Below, in pieces: positions 22,620 to 36,200 of a stretch of 64,000 nucleotides of DNA (the first letter of the stretch is position 1; each line of letters starts with the position of its first letter). A program made the translations under genes and the position numbers. Below the pieces are notes generated by a model that saw only the letters and a program-made list of their open reading frames with translations, did no database searches and was not told where the DNA came from. The DNA comes from Coenobita brevimanus (lineage: Eukaryota; Arthropoda; Malacostraca; Decapoda; Coenobitidae). The stretch is taken from assembly GCA_032717465.1 (NCBI GenBank), contig CM064732.1:30257638-30321637 (forward strand), read 5' to 3'.

Positions 22620-23767
22620 ATTTTTAAAAAAATAAGCAGAACAGGGGAAGGAAAACAAATTAATATAAGAAAATAATCCATACACTAGATTACGGGTGTC
22701 CCCCATTCCTAAAAAATCTGTAACAGTTGCACTTGAACAGCTGTAGTTTGAAATTTGTGGGGAAACCACTCTGGGGAAACAAGTTCCAAAGAGATGCAGT
22801 TGGGACAATGAAAGAATTCTGATAGGCAGAAGTTCCTCAATATGGCAGTGTTAGAGTCCAGTCATGAGCGCTACCAGATGCCCGTGGAGCGCGGGAGAAG
22901 GCAAGGTGAGGTGGTACAATGGATGCAACTTCGTCTGAGCATTTGCCATAAAAGTACCTCTAAAATAATGCAAGGAAGACAGCATTCCTTCATACTTGTA
23001 TGGGAGGTAGTTGATTTGTGATAGTAGGGTTATTAATCATTCTAACAGCTTTGTTCTGAATTTCGTCTACTTGTTTTGGTGCAACCTTTCCACATCCATT
23101 CCACAAGGGTGAGCAATATTTCAGAGAGAGTGCATGTGACTTTTATAAAGTACAGCTAGCTGCTTGTCAACGAAGAAGTTACAGACTGTACAATAATAAA
23201 AGTTTCTTTGAAGCAGTTTTTGCAAGTAATTTAACATAAGAGGTCCAACTTCAGGGCATTGTTAAGTGAAACACTGAGAATTTCAATACTTTTAGAGAAG
23301 GAATATTAGTAGCACTGAAGGTAATATAGGAATCAGGCATTATCTTTTTATTAGTAAATTGTATATATTTGGTTGTACTGGCATTAAATGAGACAATGTT
23401 AGTTTGTCTCCAGTCAGTGATTTTAGATATGTCTTTATCTATGGAGATTGCTGTACTGAGTTGTGAGATAGAGATATTGAACTTTGTGAAAGAGTGTTTA
23501 AGTGTGAATGAACTGTGAAGTGTTGAGTCATCTGCATAGAAATGGATGGGATTATGAATGACAGCTAAGAGATCATTAATATGAAATAGGAATAGGGTTG
23601 GAGACAGAACTGATCCTTGTTGCACGCCAGCATTACTCGGGTGGATATTGGAATATGCATCAACTACACTAACTCTTACCTTTCAGTCACTGAGATATGA
23701 AGAAATCAGAGGAACAAAAGATGTTAGAACATAGCATGGGAGTTTGGATAGTGGTGAATGGTACCAC
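22620..23767 (-). pseudogene. LINE A copy (i), 3' half (outermost layer of a nest)
   Basis: Minus-strand LINE A from its 3' end (tail side near 22640) up to the segment after the first catalytic motif. A 124-codon open stretch (23251-23625) retains QQGSVLSPTLF, HFYADDSTLHSS and SFNAS.TKYIQFTN. The C-terminal part (22690-23250) is decayed. It breaks off at GGTACCAC (23761-23767) and resumes at 26775. Confidence 0.8.
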
Positions 23768-23959
23768 TGCCTATCTATTGCCAGACGCCTTAATCCCGTA
23801 AGGGGTGGCCACAAACAAATTGCCTCCATGTTACCCTGTCCCCTGCCATCTCACTGTCCTGCTCCCAGCTCACCCCCCTCTCTCATATACCTCTCCACTC
23901 CATCCCTGCATCTCATCCTTGGCCTCCCCCTCCCTCTCCCCCCCTCCACCTCACCCACA
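23768..23959 (-). mobile_element. LINE C, 3'-terminal part (second layer)
   Basis: Matches the 3' end of LINE C at 47063-47246 on the minus strand: TATCTATTGCCAGACGCC, then the GGGGTGGCCACA segment (Gly-His-Pro end of the frame) and CCCTGCCATCTCACTG. It carries a short (TATC)-type tail. It continues beyond an inserted LINE A copy at 25584. Confidence 0.8.
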
Positions 23960-25583
23960 TTTTTTTTTTTTTAATAACAGAACAGAGGAAGGAAAAACAA
24001 TTGAAAAAAAAAAATCCATGCACCAGATTACTGGTGTCCTCTGTTCATAAAATATCTGTAACAGTTAGATTTGAACAGCTGTAGGTTGAAGTTTGGAGGG
24101 AAACAACTCTGAGGAAGCGAGTTCCAGAGAGATGCAGTTCGGGGAATGAAAGAATTCTGATAGGCAGAAGTTCTGCAGAATGGCTGAGTGACATTCCAGT
24201 CATGAGCGCTACCAGATGCCCGTGTAGCACGATGGAAGGCATGGAGAGGTGGCACAATGGACGCAACTTCATCTGAGCATTTGCTATAAAAATATCTGTA
24301 AAATAATGCAAGGGAGGCAATATTCCTTCTTACTTGTAGGGGAGGTAGTTTGTCGGTAATATCAGGGTTATTAATAATTCTAACAGCTTTGTTCTGAATA
24401 TTGTCTAGTTGTTTTAATGCAACTTCTCCACATCCATTCCACAAGGGTGAGCAGTATTCAAGCTGAGAGCGCACATGACTTATAAATTATAGCTAACTGC
24501 TCGTCAGTGAAGAAGTTACGGATTCTGTACAATAATCCAAGTTTCTTTGAAGCGGTTTTAGCAAGTGATCTGACATGAGAGGTCCAGCTGAGGGCATTGT
24601 TAAGCGAGACGCCGAGAATTTCAATACTTTTGGAAATGGGAATATTTGTTGCATTGAAGGTAATATACGATTCTGGCAATACCTGTCTGTTAGTAAATTG
24701 TATATATTTAGTTTTACTAGCATTAAATGAAACAAGGTTAATTTGTCCCCATTCACTGATCGTGGATAAGTCTTGGTTTAAAGAGATGGCTGTACTGAGT
24801 TGAGAGTTAGAGATATCAGACTTTGTAAATGGATGTTTGAGTGTGAATGAACTATGAAGTCTTGAGTCATCTGCATATGAATGGATGGGATTGTGGGTGA
24901 CAGATAAGAGATCATTAATATGAACGAGGAACAGGGTTGGTGCCAGAACTGATCCCTGCGGCACACCGGCGTTAATTGAAAGGAAATTGGAATATACATC
25001 ATCTACTTTTACTTTTATTTTTCTGTTGCTGAGATATGAGGAAATCAAAGGAACAAAAGAGTTTAGTCCATAGCAAGGGAGTTTGGACAACAGGGAATGG
25101 TGCCACACTCTATCGAAAGCTTTAGAAATATCCTGGGCTACAGCATGAGTGTCACCATGTAGATCAACTGATTGATGGATGGTATGAGTCAGGAGACTGA
25201 GTATGTCAATGGTGGATCTTTCTTGGCGAAAACCATACTGTCTATCACTAATTAAGTTGTTGGATTCAAGATATTTAACTATGTGCTTATTAATTACAGA
25301 TTCAAAAACCTTACCAAGAGAAGAAGTGACAGCTATTGGTCTATAATCAGAGGGGTCAGAGGAACTTCCTTTCTTTGGAATTGGGTGAATATTGGCTTCT
25401 TTCTATGAATTAGGGAATGAAGAAGTACGGATGCATATTCTGAATAATTTAGCAAGAACAGAGGCAAGTTCTGGGGAACACTTTTTCAAAACAATTGGCG
25501 GAATTCCTTCTGGGCCTGGAGCTTTGTTGGTAGGTAAATTGTCTAGGATGGATTTCATGTACCTTGTCTGTATTTTAAGTGGA
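23960..25583 (-). pseudogene. LINE A copy (ii) inserted in LINE C (third layer)
   Basis: Minus strand, with an oligo-T (23960-23972) that is its poly(A) tail. The frame runs from about 25583 down to 24028. It includes NKAPGPEGIPP, the first catalytic Asp near FDRVWH, GVPQGSVLAPTLF, HSYADDSRLHSS and a complete C-terminus ending YRYFMNRGHQ. Defects: one TAG for Trp near 25400 and a 2-bp deletion near 24481 that shifts the frame before MRSQLEYC. This is the best-preserved LINE A copy here. At its junctions about 45 bp of LINE C are missing. Confidence 0.85.
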
Positions 25584-25756
25584 ACCACCTCAGTGTGATT
25601 CTCCTGACGCTACCTATCACATCCACATCCACACCACAATGCTCCTTCACTTTCTCATTTGTCAGTCTGTCTTTCCATGTGACTGAACATGCTCCTCTTA
25701 AATAACTCATTTCCACTGCTCTCACTTTTGACTTGTGTCCCTCCAACATGTAGAGG
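25584..25756 (-). mobile_element. LINE C, interior segment (second layer)
   Basis: Continues LINE C (matches 47292-47458): encodes SYLRGACSVTW, DRLTNEKVKEHCGVDVDVIGSV on the minus strand. Interrupted at 25757 by a SINE fragment. Confidence 0.8.
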
Positions 25757-25842
25757 TGTATGATACGTAGGAGGACTACTGGGCCTTGGGAGCAGGCTGT
25801 GAAGCCTATGCCCAGAGTCGGACACATTAGAAAAAAAAAAAA
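25757..25842 (-). mobile_element. SINE 3' fragment inserted in LINE C
   Basis: The reverse complement matches the start of 49594-49930: (T)n, AATGTGTCCGACTCT, GGCTTCA..GCCT, CCAAGGCCCAGTAGTCCTCC, TACG. The A-rich run at 25830-25842 is shared with the poly-T at 49590. The intact LINE C at 47455-47462 lacks this block, so its insertion limits are clear. Confidence 0.8.
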
Positions 25843-26774
25843 TGGTCCAAGCTTCACTTCCATACGTTAGAACTGGTAACACAATATTGTCATGTAGTAA
25901 CTTTTTCACTTCCATGCTCACTTCCCTGTTTCTTATCACTGCTTTCAAGAAACCTGCAACCTTTCTTCCTTGTTATACCCTTTCAAGCACTTCACCCTCT
26001 AAACTTCCATCCTTACTTATCACACTACCTAAGTACTTAAACACACTCACGTTTTCCATTTCCTCTTCATCCAACCTCACTGTACATTCACTGACTTCAT
26101 TTCTCTCGAAGACCGTGACTTTTCTCTTCTCTACATTCACCTTTAGAATTCGTTTCTTACACACTCTCCCAAACTCACCCACCAAGCCTTCCAGCTCTCC
26201 GTCGTCATCACTTAACAACACAGTATCATCTGAAAACAATAGTACAGGGAGTTTCCAAACACTGCCCTCACTCATTAGGGCTGCTCTAACATCCACTGCC
26301 TACCTTGTATCTCTTTTATAACCCTATCCATATACAGATTGAACAAGCATGGAGACATGACACATCCCTGTTTCAATCCAACCTTCAAATAGAAAAATTC
26401 ACTCAGATCACTGTCCATACGCACTGCAGCCTTAGCACCCTCATACATACTCTTCACGGCAGTCAACAACTTCCCATCTACTCCATATAATCTTAACACT
26501 TTCCACAATCCTTGTCTATCCACCCTATCATATGCTTTCTCCAAATCCATGAAGACGGCATACAACTTCTTTCCCTTCATTAGAAACTTATCCACTAAAG
26601 ATCTAGGAATGAATATCTGATCTACACAACCCCTTCCCTTCCTAAAACCTTGCTGTTCTTCTCCAACTACTTCCTCCGTTATTTCCCTAACTCTGTCAAT
26701 AAGTATTCTACCATATACTTTTCCTGTTACACTAAGAAGACAAATGCCCCTATGATTACCACATACTTCCTTTT
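25843..26774 (-). pseudogene. LINE C, RT core (second layer), broken
   Basis: Minus strand, two open stretches (25973-26296 and 26275-26778) joined by a frameshift near 26290. They contain GEEQQGFRKGRGCVDQ, FMDLEKAYDRVDRQ, GLKQGCVMSPCLFNLYMD and a catalytic box reading FSDD instead of FADD. The copy is 5'-truncated just before the CGNHRGICLL motif. A dead RTE-like RT. Confidence 0.8.
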
Positions 26775-27475
26775 CCACAATCTTTCAAAAGCTTTAAAAA
26801 TATCAAGGGCTACTGTATGAGTTTCTCGATGTTGGTCAATTGACTGATGGATGGTATGAGCCAGGAAACTGAGTGTATCAACTGTGGATATATGGTGGTG
26901 AAAACCATACTGTCTATCACTAATTAACTTGTTGGATTCAAGATGTTTAACTATGTGCTTATTAATCACAGTCTCAAATACTTTACTAAGCGAAGACGTG
27001 ACAGCTATTGGTCTGTCATCAGAGGCTTCAGAGGAACTTCTTTTCTTTTGACTGAGGTGGATATTGTCCTTTTTCCAAGAATCAGAGAATGAAGAAGTAC
27101 GCATACATAGTCAGAATAATTTAGCTAGAATTGGAGCCAGTTCTGGGAAACACTTGTTCAAAACAACTAGTCGAATTCCATCTGGACCGGGAGCTTTGTT
27201 TGTTGGTAGGCTACGTTGTCTAGGATGGATTTTACATATCTAATCTGTATCTTCAGTGGAGCAATTTCGGGAGAGTCAGGTTCTAGTACAGGGAGGTTCT
27301 GGCTGACTCCTTCTATAGTAGAATTACTGGCAAATGTACTAGCAAGGATGTTCACTTTTTCACGCGAGTCATTTGTAATGTTGCCATCTGAAGATTTTAG
27401 TGGAGGAATGGGTGATGACTTGTCGATTTTTGAAAGAGTTGAGAGTTGACTAGAATATTCTATTGTCATTTGGAT
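26775..27475 (-). pseudogene. LINE A copy (i), 5' part (outermost layer resumes)
   Basis: Continues the LINE A copy broken at 23767: minus-strand segments ALDIFKAFERLW, SDRQYGFHHHISTVDTL, RPIAVTSSLSKVFETVINKH, SILDN..TKLPVQ and the upstream linker SSPIPPLKSSDGNITNDS. The CCAC at 26775-26778 repeats the CCAC at 23764-23767, as expected for a short target duplication around LINE C. Confidence 0.8.
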
Positions 27476-27479
27476 TGTT

Positions 27480-28215
27480 TAATAATTCAGATTCCTTGTT
27501 GAGAAGTTTGATTTAGTGACATTACTACTTTTGCATGGCTTCTAGCAATTTTAAATTGACTATGCGATTCAGATGTTTTTTATTTTAGGCGAGAGTTATA
27601 TGCTCTAATACATGCATTTTGGTGGTCTGAATGCTTAATTAAACAAAACTGCTATATTAATGCATTTTGTTCGCTACTGAATTAGATACAGTGGGTCTGA
27701 GGATGTTTTCAAATATGGTAAGTACATTTGTTTGTGGTTAATACCGTACTGTTGTGGTGATTTCTTGTCATAGCTTCACATTAAATGGTTGACAGACTGC
27801 TGATCTGTTCCTGGTTAAAGTAATGGCGTAGTATAATGCATTAATAAAAATATATTGGTACAATCGGTTGCACAACCGGATCATCGATGTGAATGAGGGT
27901 AAATGACAGGCCGTATAAGAAGCTTGGCCCCAGTTACAGGAGATTTCCAATAAAAATACGATATACACGGCAGAACATTAAAGAAAACGGCTGATAAGTG
28001 AGAATGGATATTATTGACTGGTGCTGAGAAGGGAAAATTAAACTAAATTCCTAAAGGAAAAGGATGTGAAGGTAAGAGAGAACGTGAGGCAACTCAGAGA
28101 TATACTGTAATACTACAATATAGTTCTTAGGAAGTGGACGTGTTCAGTAAAATAATCTGTTTCAGGGATATTGGTCAAGTAGATCCCAAGACGTGGCCAT
28201 GAGTTTGATGCTCCA
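27480..28215. other. No recognisable feature
   Basis: A+T-rich sequence with frames of 66 codons or fewer. No repeat match within the window and no RNA-like signal. Confidence 0.5.
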
Positions 28216-28216
28216 T

Positions 28217-29200
28217 TTTTTTTTTTTTTTAATGCAAGGAAGAAGGAACCAAAGGTCAGGGGCCCACAAACCGTTCCTCCCCCCCCAAAAAAAAAAAATA
28301 AATACAAATGAGAGCCAAATGCAAGATCCGTTCATTTCGAGATGCCTGGACACACTGCGTTTGAAAGACTGGAGATCATAGGAAGCAGGAAATACAAAGG
28401 GAGACAGTTCCAGAGTTGACCTGTTGCATAATTGAAGGACTGGGAGTAACGGTTAACTCTTGCATTAGAGAGGTGGACAGAAAAAGGATGAGAGTTTGTT
28501 GCTTGACGAGTGCTATGCGCACGTTGTAGAGGTGGAGGGATGCAAGCAGACAGTTCAGAGGAGCAGTGACCATTGAAGTAGCGGTTGAAGAGAGATAAAG
28601 ATGCAACAGTGCGGGGAAGAGACAGAGGTTGAATGGAGCCAGTAAGAGAAAGAGAGTTGATTAGACGAGAGGCCTTTGACTCCACCCTATTGAGAAGAGT
28701 TGTATGTGGGGAGCCTCCCCACACATGGGAGTTGAACTCTAAACACGGGCCAATAAAACCCATGTATAAAGTCAACAACTGTGCAAGGGTAAAGAAGGTA
28801 CGGAGTCGGCTTAGCACACCCAATCTCTTGGAAGCAGATTTTACAAGAGATGCAATATGATCTTTCCAAGATAAGTTCCGAGTGAATGAAACCCCAAGCA
28901 TCTTCAAGGATGATGCAGGATTGAGCTGGATATTATTAAACATTAGTGGGTACTCATGTGGAAGATTGTGTCGGGCTGATAGTTGTAAGAACTGAGTTTT
29001 TGATGCATTAAAAACAAGATTATTTATACCCCAGTCAGAGATACGAGCCTAGTCAGACATTAGGTTTGCCATAGCCTCATTCCCTGTCTGTTGAAGCAAC
29101 TGCTGAGATGGACGTGCGGGAAGCGAATGGAAAAGTGAAGGGTGGAATCATCAGCGTACGAGTGGACAGGGTTAGATGTCCATGCTGAAGCAGTTTCGTT
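28217..29200 (-). pseudogene. LINE family B, RT core and C-terminus, copy 2
   Basis: A minus-strand frame at 28332-28943 (203 codons) encodes MFNNIQLNPASSLKMLGVSF, KRLGVLSRLRTFF, FNSHVWGGSPHT, VESKASRLINS and a QLWNCLP end. Upstream (28950-29195, minus) the catalytic HSYADDSTLHFS box and SDWGINNLVFNASKTQ are readable with a frameshift and a stop between them. The 3' end is oligo-A (poly-T at 28217-28231) after CTTTGGTTCCTTC. 5'-truncated just before the YADD box. Same family as 19911-20675. Confidence 0.8.
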
Positions 29201-29499
29201 GGCAACACATTCCTTACATTATAGTGATGCAAATCGAGAACCGTCTGAGGTACAAGCCTATCCTAAAGTAAAGGAATATGCCTACCAATCATCCCCTATG
29301 CAATGTTATCATCTTCGACAAACTGATTTACCATTCTCAGTTTCATAATACTTGCACAACCATAGATGGACATAGCTGAGGGGTTTGATTAGGTGGAGAG
29401 AGCTTGTAGGTGTATCGTAGATTAATGGCTGCCCCTCTATCACCAATGGAGTGTGTATGCCGCTGCTAGTAAAACGGTGCGTCGTCTAGTAGAGTGAAT

Positions 29500-29771
29500 A
29501 GGTGTGTGTGTGCATGTGTAATTCACCGTGTCGGTCAGGATCACTTGATGGTCGTGATCGTCAGCTTATACCCTCCCGGAAGGGAGCTGAGAGCTCATAT
29601 AGTCCGATCTAAGGGCAAGGCTGTGACCTTCACACACGCACACACCCGTCCCCTTGCTCAAGGGGGACAGTAACCATCCACTTCGTCAGTGAAACTTTGC
29701 TCAACCTGAGCGAGGCGCGAACTCCCGTCCACCAGTTGGCAAGCGGGAACGTTACCACTGCACCAGCGAGC

Positions 29772-29773
<2 letters not shown>
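29500..29773 (-). mobile_element. tRNA-Gly-like SINE
   Basis: The minus strand from 29772 reads as a tRNA-like head: A box TGGTGCAGTGGTAA, a 7-nt loop TTGCCAA with anticodon position GCC, and B box GAGTTCGCGCC. A non-tRNA body runs to about 29500. The cloverleaf is imperfect, so this is a SINE rather than a tRNA gene. A (GT)n tract (29774-29818) abuts the 5' side. Confidence 0.75.
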
Positions 29774-29819
<46 letters not shown>

Positions 29820-29829
29820 CTTTTATCGT

Positions 29830-30650
29830 AAATGAGGTGAGTTATAGTCGCTTCTTGGGTTACGGAGTTTTATTATACAAAGTTATATAATGTGCTTGAC
29901 AGCGTAACATTACATAACGTAACGGCGAACCGCCTAACTACCCTCTCCTACTCTATCCCCGACCGTTATATCGGGCTCTCTGCCCTTATAGTTGCTTTCC
30001 CTGGGGTTATATACTGACCAGTGCATAGGTGTGTCTTTGGTACCTTTCCATAGGTACGTTTCCATGACGCCAGTTAACTGGCTTAAGTTGGTCATACTGC
30101 GTGCTCATGAAATACCTGTATTGTCTGGCTTAAAGAGTTTGTGATACATCAATATTTTTGAAGTAGCTTATGTGTTCGACTTTCCTTGTACATCAGACAT
30201 GACTTACTGTGTAAAGTGTTACTCATTTTAATACCTATATATTAATGTCTAAAATTATTGCCTATTGTTATAACATATTAATACCTACACTACCACATTC
30301 ACGTGTCATCGATGTGGCTAGTATCACAGCAATACTACAATACATACTGTATATACCTCACATGCGTTGTTCATGGGGTGTTGTATATAACCGACAGTTA
30401 GGCCTGTAAAGTTTGCCACGAACCCATTCCAAGAATAATAATGGTGGTTGTCATTGTGTCACAAAGTTTAAGAAAATCTTAAGGTGGTAACCAAGGATAA
30501 GATGGGTGTCACGCAGACAAACAGATCACTGATTTCTGTACTATCTAGTGGATAATGCTTTGCTGTTTTGAGACCTCCCTTGTAACATTATTTTCATCGC
30601 TATGAATTATTCGTTATACACGACATGAAGGTTCGGGAGATATACTATTC
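29830..30650. other. No recognisable feature
   Basis: Mixed sequence, no frame above 60 codons and no family motif. Confidence 0.5.
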
Positions 30651-30652
<2 letters not shown>

Positions 30653-30714
<62 letters not shown>

Positions 30715-30725
30715 GGGGGGGGGGT
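30653..30725. repeat. (GA)n microsatellite ending in a G run
   Basis: About 29 GA units, then GGTA and ten or more G residues. Confidence 0.95.

Positions 30726-32338
<1,613 letters not shown>

Positions 32339-32408
<70 letters not shown>
32339..32408. repeat. (TA)n tract split by the LTR element, left part
   Basis: About 32 TA units ending just before the 5' LTR. It continues after the 3' LTR at 37824-37897. Confidence 0.9.
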
Positions 32409-32410
<2 letters not shown>

Positions 32411-33194
32411 TGTTACATAGCCTATAATTTCATCATCCTTTGTGTAATTTTAACGCACAGTATGCTGCATGTTTGATCACGAGCGTGTTCTGCCTCAGTT
32501 CCCCCCTTCTATCGTTATAGTAGAGTAAGTCGTCATTTCTGGAGTTCAGAGCAGGATTTTCAGCTCTTTGCCCCCATGGCTTCATTTGCGCGTCCTTCTT
32601 ACAAGTTGTATCAAGCTCTGCCGGCCCCTATATAATGAGCTCAGTCTCTGCATCGTTGCCACTTAGATCTGCTCCTCATTTTGTTCACATCTCTGTCCTC
32701 CCCTGTACAGTTATTATTATTGTGAATTTCTCAGGAAGTCTCCAAACGTCTAGCAGCTGTGTGTAATTTGAGTATAAGTGTTATTGCATTTTTTCTTGTA
32801 CTGTGTAGCATGAGGTTGATTCTTGGGCCTAGTGAGGTTTTTGATTGGTGTTGGGTTTTTTGTCAGTCATTTTTGATAATAGTTTGTATCTGTAATAATT
32901 TATCTGGCATTCACTGAGTATTATCTGGTATCTCATTTTATCAGGGCTGACTTAGATAAATTTACTCATGCTAATTTCGTGTTAATAGAGGCTATTGCAG
33001 TTAACCATATATTTAACCTGTTTTTGCCATTACATTATCCTTATGAGTCCTGAATGTTTTATTGTTAGTTTGAGCATTAAACTTTAACTTGTAATTTTAC
33101 CTAACTCTTTGTTTTGAACCTGGAACTTTACGGGACAGTAGTGATTTTTAGTATTCTCACTTAAAGTGTACATTATCTTTCTCTGTTCCGTAAC
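32411..33194 (+). repeat. 5' LTR
   Basis: 784 bp, with short inverted ends GTTAC and GTAAC. A TATATAA box lies at 32629-32635, an ATTAAA polyadenylation-type hexamer at 33076-33081. The transcription start is presumably 20-35 bp beyond the TATA box. Confidence 0.95.
32629..32635 (+). promoter_or_regulatory. LTR TATA box
   Basis: TATATAA in a GC-richer context (CCGGCCCC upstream). The identical box recurs in the 3' LTR at 37258-37264. An arthropod-like initiator TCAGTC at 32641 is too close to be its partner. Confidence 0.55.
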
Positions 33195-33201
33195 ATAAAT
33201 T

Positions 33202-33209
33202 TGGCGACC
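33202..33209 (+). other. Candidate tRNA primer-binding site
   Basis: TGGCGACC lies 7 bp after the 5' LTR. A TGG start fits the CCA end of a tRNA. The same first 8 bases are known from tRNA-Arg-primed elements of the 412/mdg1 group, but the match beyond 8 bases is not clear here. Confidence 0.5.
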
Positions 33210-33279
33210 TCTCATCAGGATATTCAGGATATTATCATAAGGATATTGCTCGATATTTTGTGACTGTTACTTATTAATT

Positions 33280-36200
33280 ATGTCTACTATTACTACACTT
33301 GATGAAGCCAAAGATTTTTTGTCAAATGTGCAAACAGTGTGTGATGTAGAAAACAGAACAAAGAATGAACTTAAGCTTGTTGCTCAACAATTGGGAATTG
33401 CTGTTCGCTCTCATCATTCTAAAGATCAAATTGTTGACATGATTAATGAAAGCTTGTTTAATGTAACTCCTCCAAATGAGCAAACGCAGATTGAATTAGC
33501 TAAGTTACAGCTAGCCCTGCAGGAGGCTAAGGCTAAGGAGGCGGAGTCTCGTGTTAAGGAGGCTGAATTTCAAGCACGTTCTAAGGAGGCTGAGGCACAA
33601 GTTGAAATTGCTAGGATTCAGGCAGACCATGAGTATCGCATGAAACAAGGTGGAACTGGATCATCTAGCTCTGATGATTTTGATGTGGCTAAAAATGTTA
33701 AACTTGTCCCTCCTTTTAATGAATCTGATTTAACAAAGTATTTTCAGTTGTTTGAGAGGGTAGCTACAGGTTTTAATTGGCCTAAGGAGTATTGGCCAGT
33801 ACTCCTTCAAACTGTTCTCACCGGTAAAGCTCAAGTAACTTATGCATCTTTGCCTCAGGATCAGTCTGATAATTATGATGTAGTTAAGAGCTTGATTCTT
33901 AAGGCCTATGAGCTTGTTCCTGAAGCCTATAGAGTAAAATTTAGGACAACTTACAAGCAAGATAAGCAAACCCATGTTGAGTATGCAAAAATCAAAGAAG
34001 ATTTGTTAGAGCAGTGGTTAAATTCTAAGAATGTGGATTCTGATTTTGGTAAATTTAAGCAGATGATTTTGCTGGAGGACTTCAAGAGGTGTATTTATAA
34101 AGATGTAAGCCTATATCTTGATGAGAAAAGGATAGATAATTTGTCTGATGCTGCAGTTTTAGCTGATGAATATGTTCTCACTCACAAGAGATATTCTAAA
34201 GAAAAAGGGAAAGCTGAGAGTAAGTACGTTGCCTCTACTCAGAGTACAGGTAACAGGAAAGAGAATAAAGATGATGTTTCTCAGGAAGTAAATACCAGCT
34301 TCACCTCTAGATTTCAGAAAAGTAAATGTACTTATTGTAGTAAGCTTGGTCATACTACGGAGAGATGTTTCAGGAGACAGCGTGATGTGAACAAAAAGGA
34401 GTCTTTAAATATTCAGTCAATTGGTCTAGTGTCCACTCTTGAGAGTTCCCAGAATTCTTTAACTGAGTTAACTGAACCTGCTTTGAGGGGTAACTTAAAT
34501 TCTCATGATGGAGCTCCTCTTTTGAGCAGTAACGTGGGTGACACTCTCAAGAGTTCATGTGCTAATTTCCTGTCTGATGGTTTTGTCAGTCCTCTGGACA
34601 GTAATGACAGGAAATCAGTTAAAATATATCGTGATACAGGTGCTTGCCAATCCCTTATGCTGACCAGTGTTCTAGGCTCTAATGTTAATTCCTCTGATGA
34701 AACTGTAATCTTACAAGGTGTAGGGAATAATTACTTCTCTGTCCCTCTGTGCAGAGTGAATTTAGAGTCTGGTTTTGTTAATGGTTCCGTTATGGTTGGG
34801 TTGGTTGAGACACTCCCAATGTCAGGTGTAACTTTCTTACTTGGAAATGATATTGGTGGAAGTCAAGTGTGTCCAGCTCCTCAGTTGTCTAGTGACCCAG
34901 TGGCTGTGACCCAGGATTGTGATGTCCCTGATGTGTTCCCTGCATGTGCTGTCACTAGGGCTAAGTCTAAAGTTACTGGTGATTTAGAGGATAATGATGA
35001 TGATGATGTTATCCTAGCTGACACTTTTCTTGCTAATTTGGACCACTCACCAGATGAGGCAGCACCCCGTAGTGTTGATAATTTGTCTCGTCAAGAGTTG
35101 GTTGAGTTGCAGGTTGCTGACCCTGAGTTGAAAGGTCTAGCTAACTCTGCTTACAGTGAAGAAGAGTCAGCCGGTGCTTCTACTTGTTATTATGTAAAGT
35201 CAGGAGTACTTATGAGGAAGTGGAGACCCCCAACAGCATCAGCCGACTGTGAATGGGAGGTTGTACATCAAGTTGTCATCCCTCGTGTTTGTAGGCAGGA
35301 TATCATTAGAGTGGCTCATGATACCAGTTTGGCAGGACACCTTGGAGTGAGGAAGACTGTGGCACGCATTTTGAAACACTTCTACTGGCCAGGTATCTTC
35401 AGGGATGTTTCCTGGTATTGTAAGTCTTGTCACACCTGTCAAGTTGTGGGGAAGTGTAATCAGACCGAAAAAGTTGCACCTCTAGTTCCCATTCCTCCTT
35501 TTGAGGCGCCTTTCACCCGTGTGTTGGTGGATATTGTGGGCCCTCTTCCTAAGACTTCTTCAGGATTTTCTTATGTGTTGACCCTGATTGATATGGCTAC
35601 TCGTTATCCTGAAGCCATTCCACTTAGAAATATCTCAGCAAAGAACGTGGTTAAGGAAATGCTAGGGTTCTTCACAAAGTTTGGTCTGCCCAAGGAGGTA
35701 CAGTCAGACCGGGGAAGTAATTTCATGTCAAATGTTTTCAAGCAGTCTCTGAAAGAGTTGGGCATCACCCAGATCACGTCTTCAGCTTACCATCCCCAGA
35801 TCCAAGGAGCGTTGGAGAGATATCATCAAACACTCAAATCGATGCTCAAGAAATACTGTTTGGAACATCAGAAAGACTGGGATAAAGGTCTTCCATTCGT
35901 TGTGTTTGCCGCAAGAGAATCTCCAAATGAATCACTGGGCTTCTCACCTTTTGAACTACTGTTTGGCCATGAAGTAAGAGGACCCCTTAAGTTACTCAAG
36001 GAATGCTGGCTGTCGGAGGAAGATGACGTCAACCTGCTGGAGTATGTGATGAAGTTCAAAGAGCGGCTGTCCACTGCTTTACAGCTGGCGAGAGAGAATT
36101 TAGGAGCTGCTCAGGAGAAGATTAAGACTTGGTATGATAAGAAGTCCAGGTTACGCCACTTTCAGCCAGGAGATCAGGTTTTGATTCTGCTACCAGTTCA

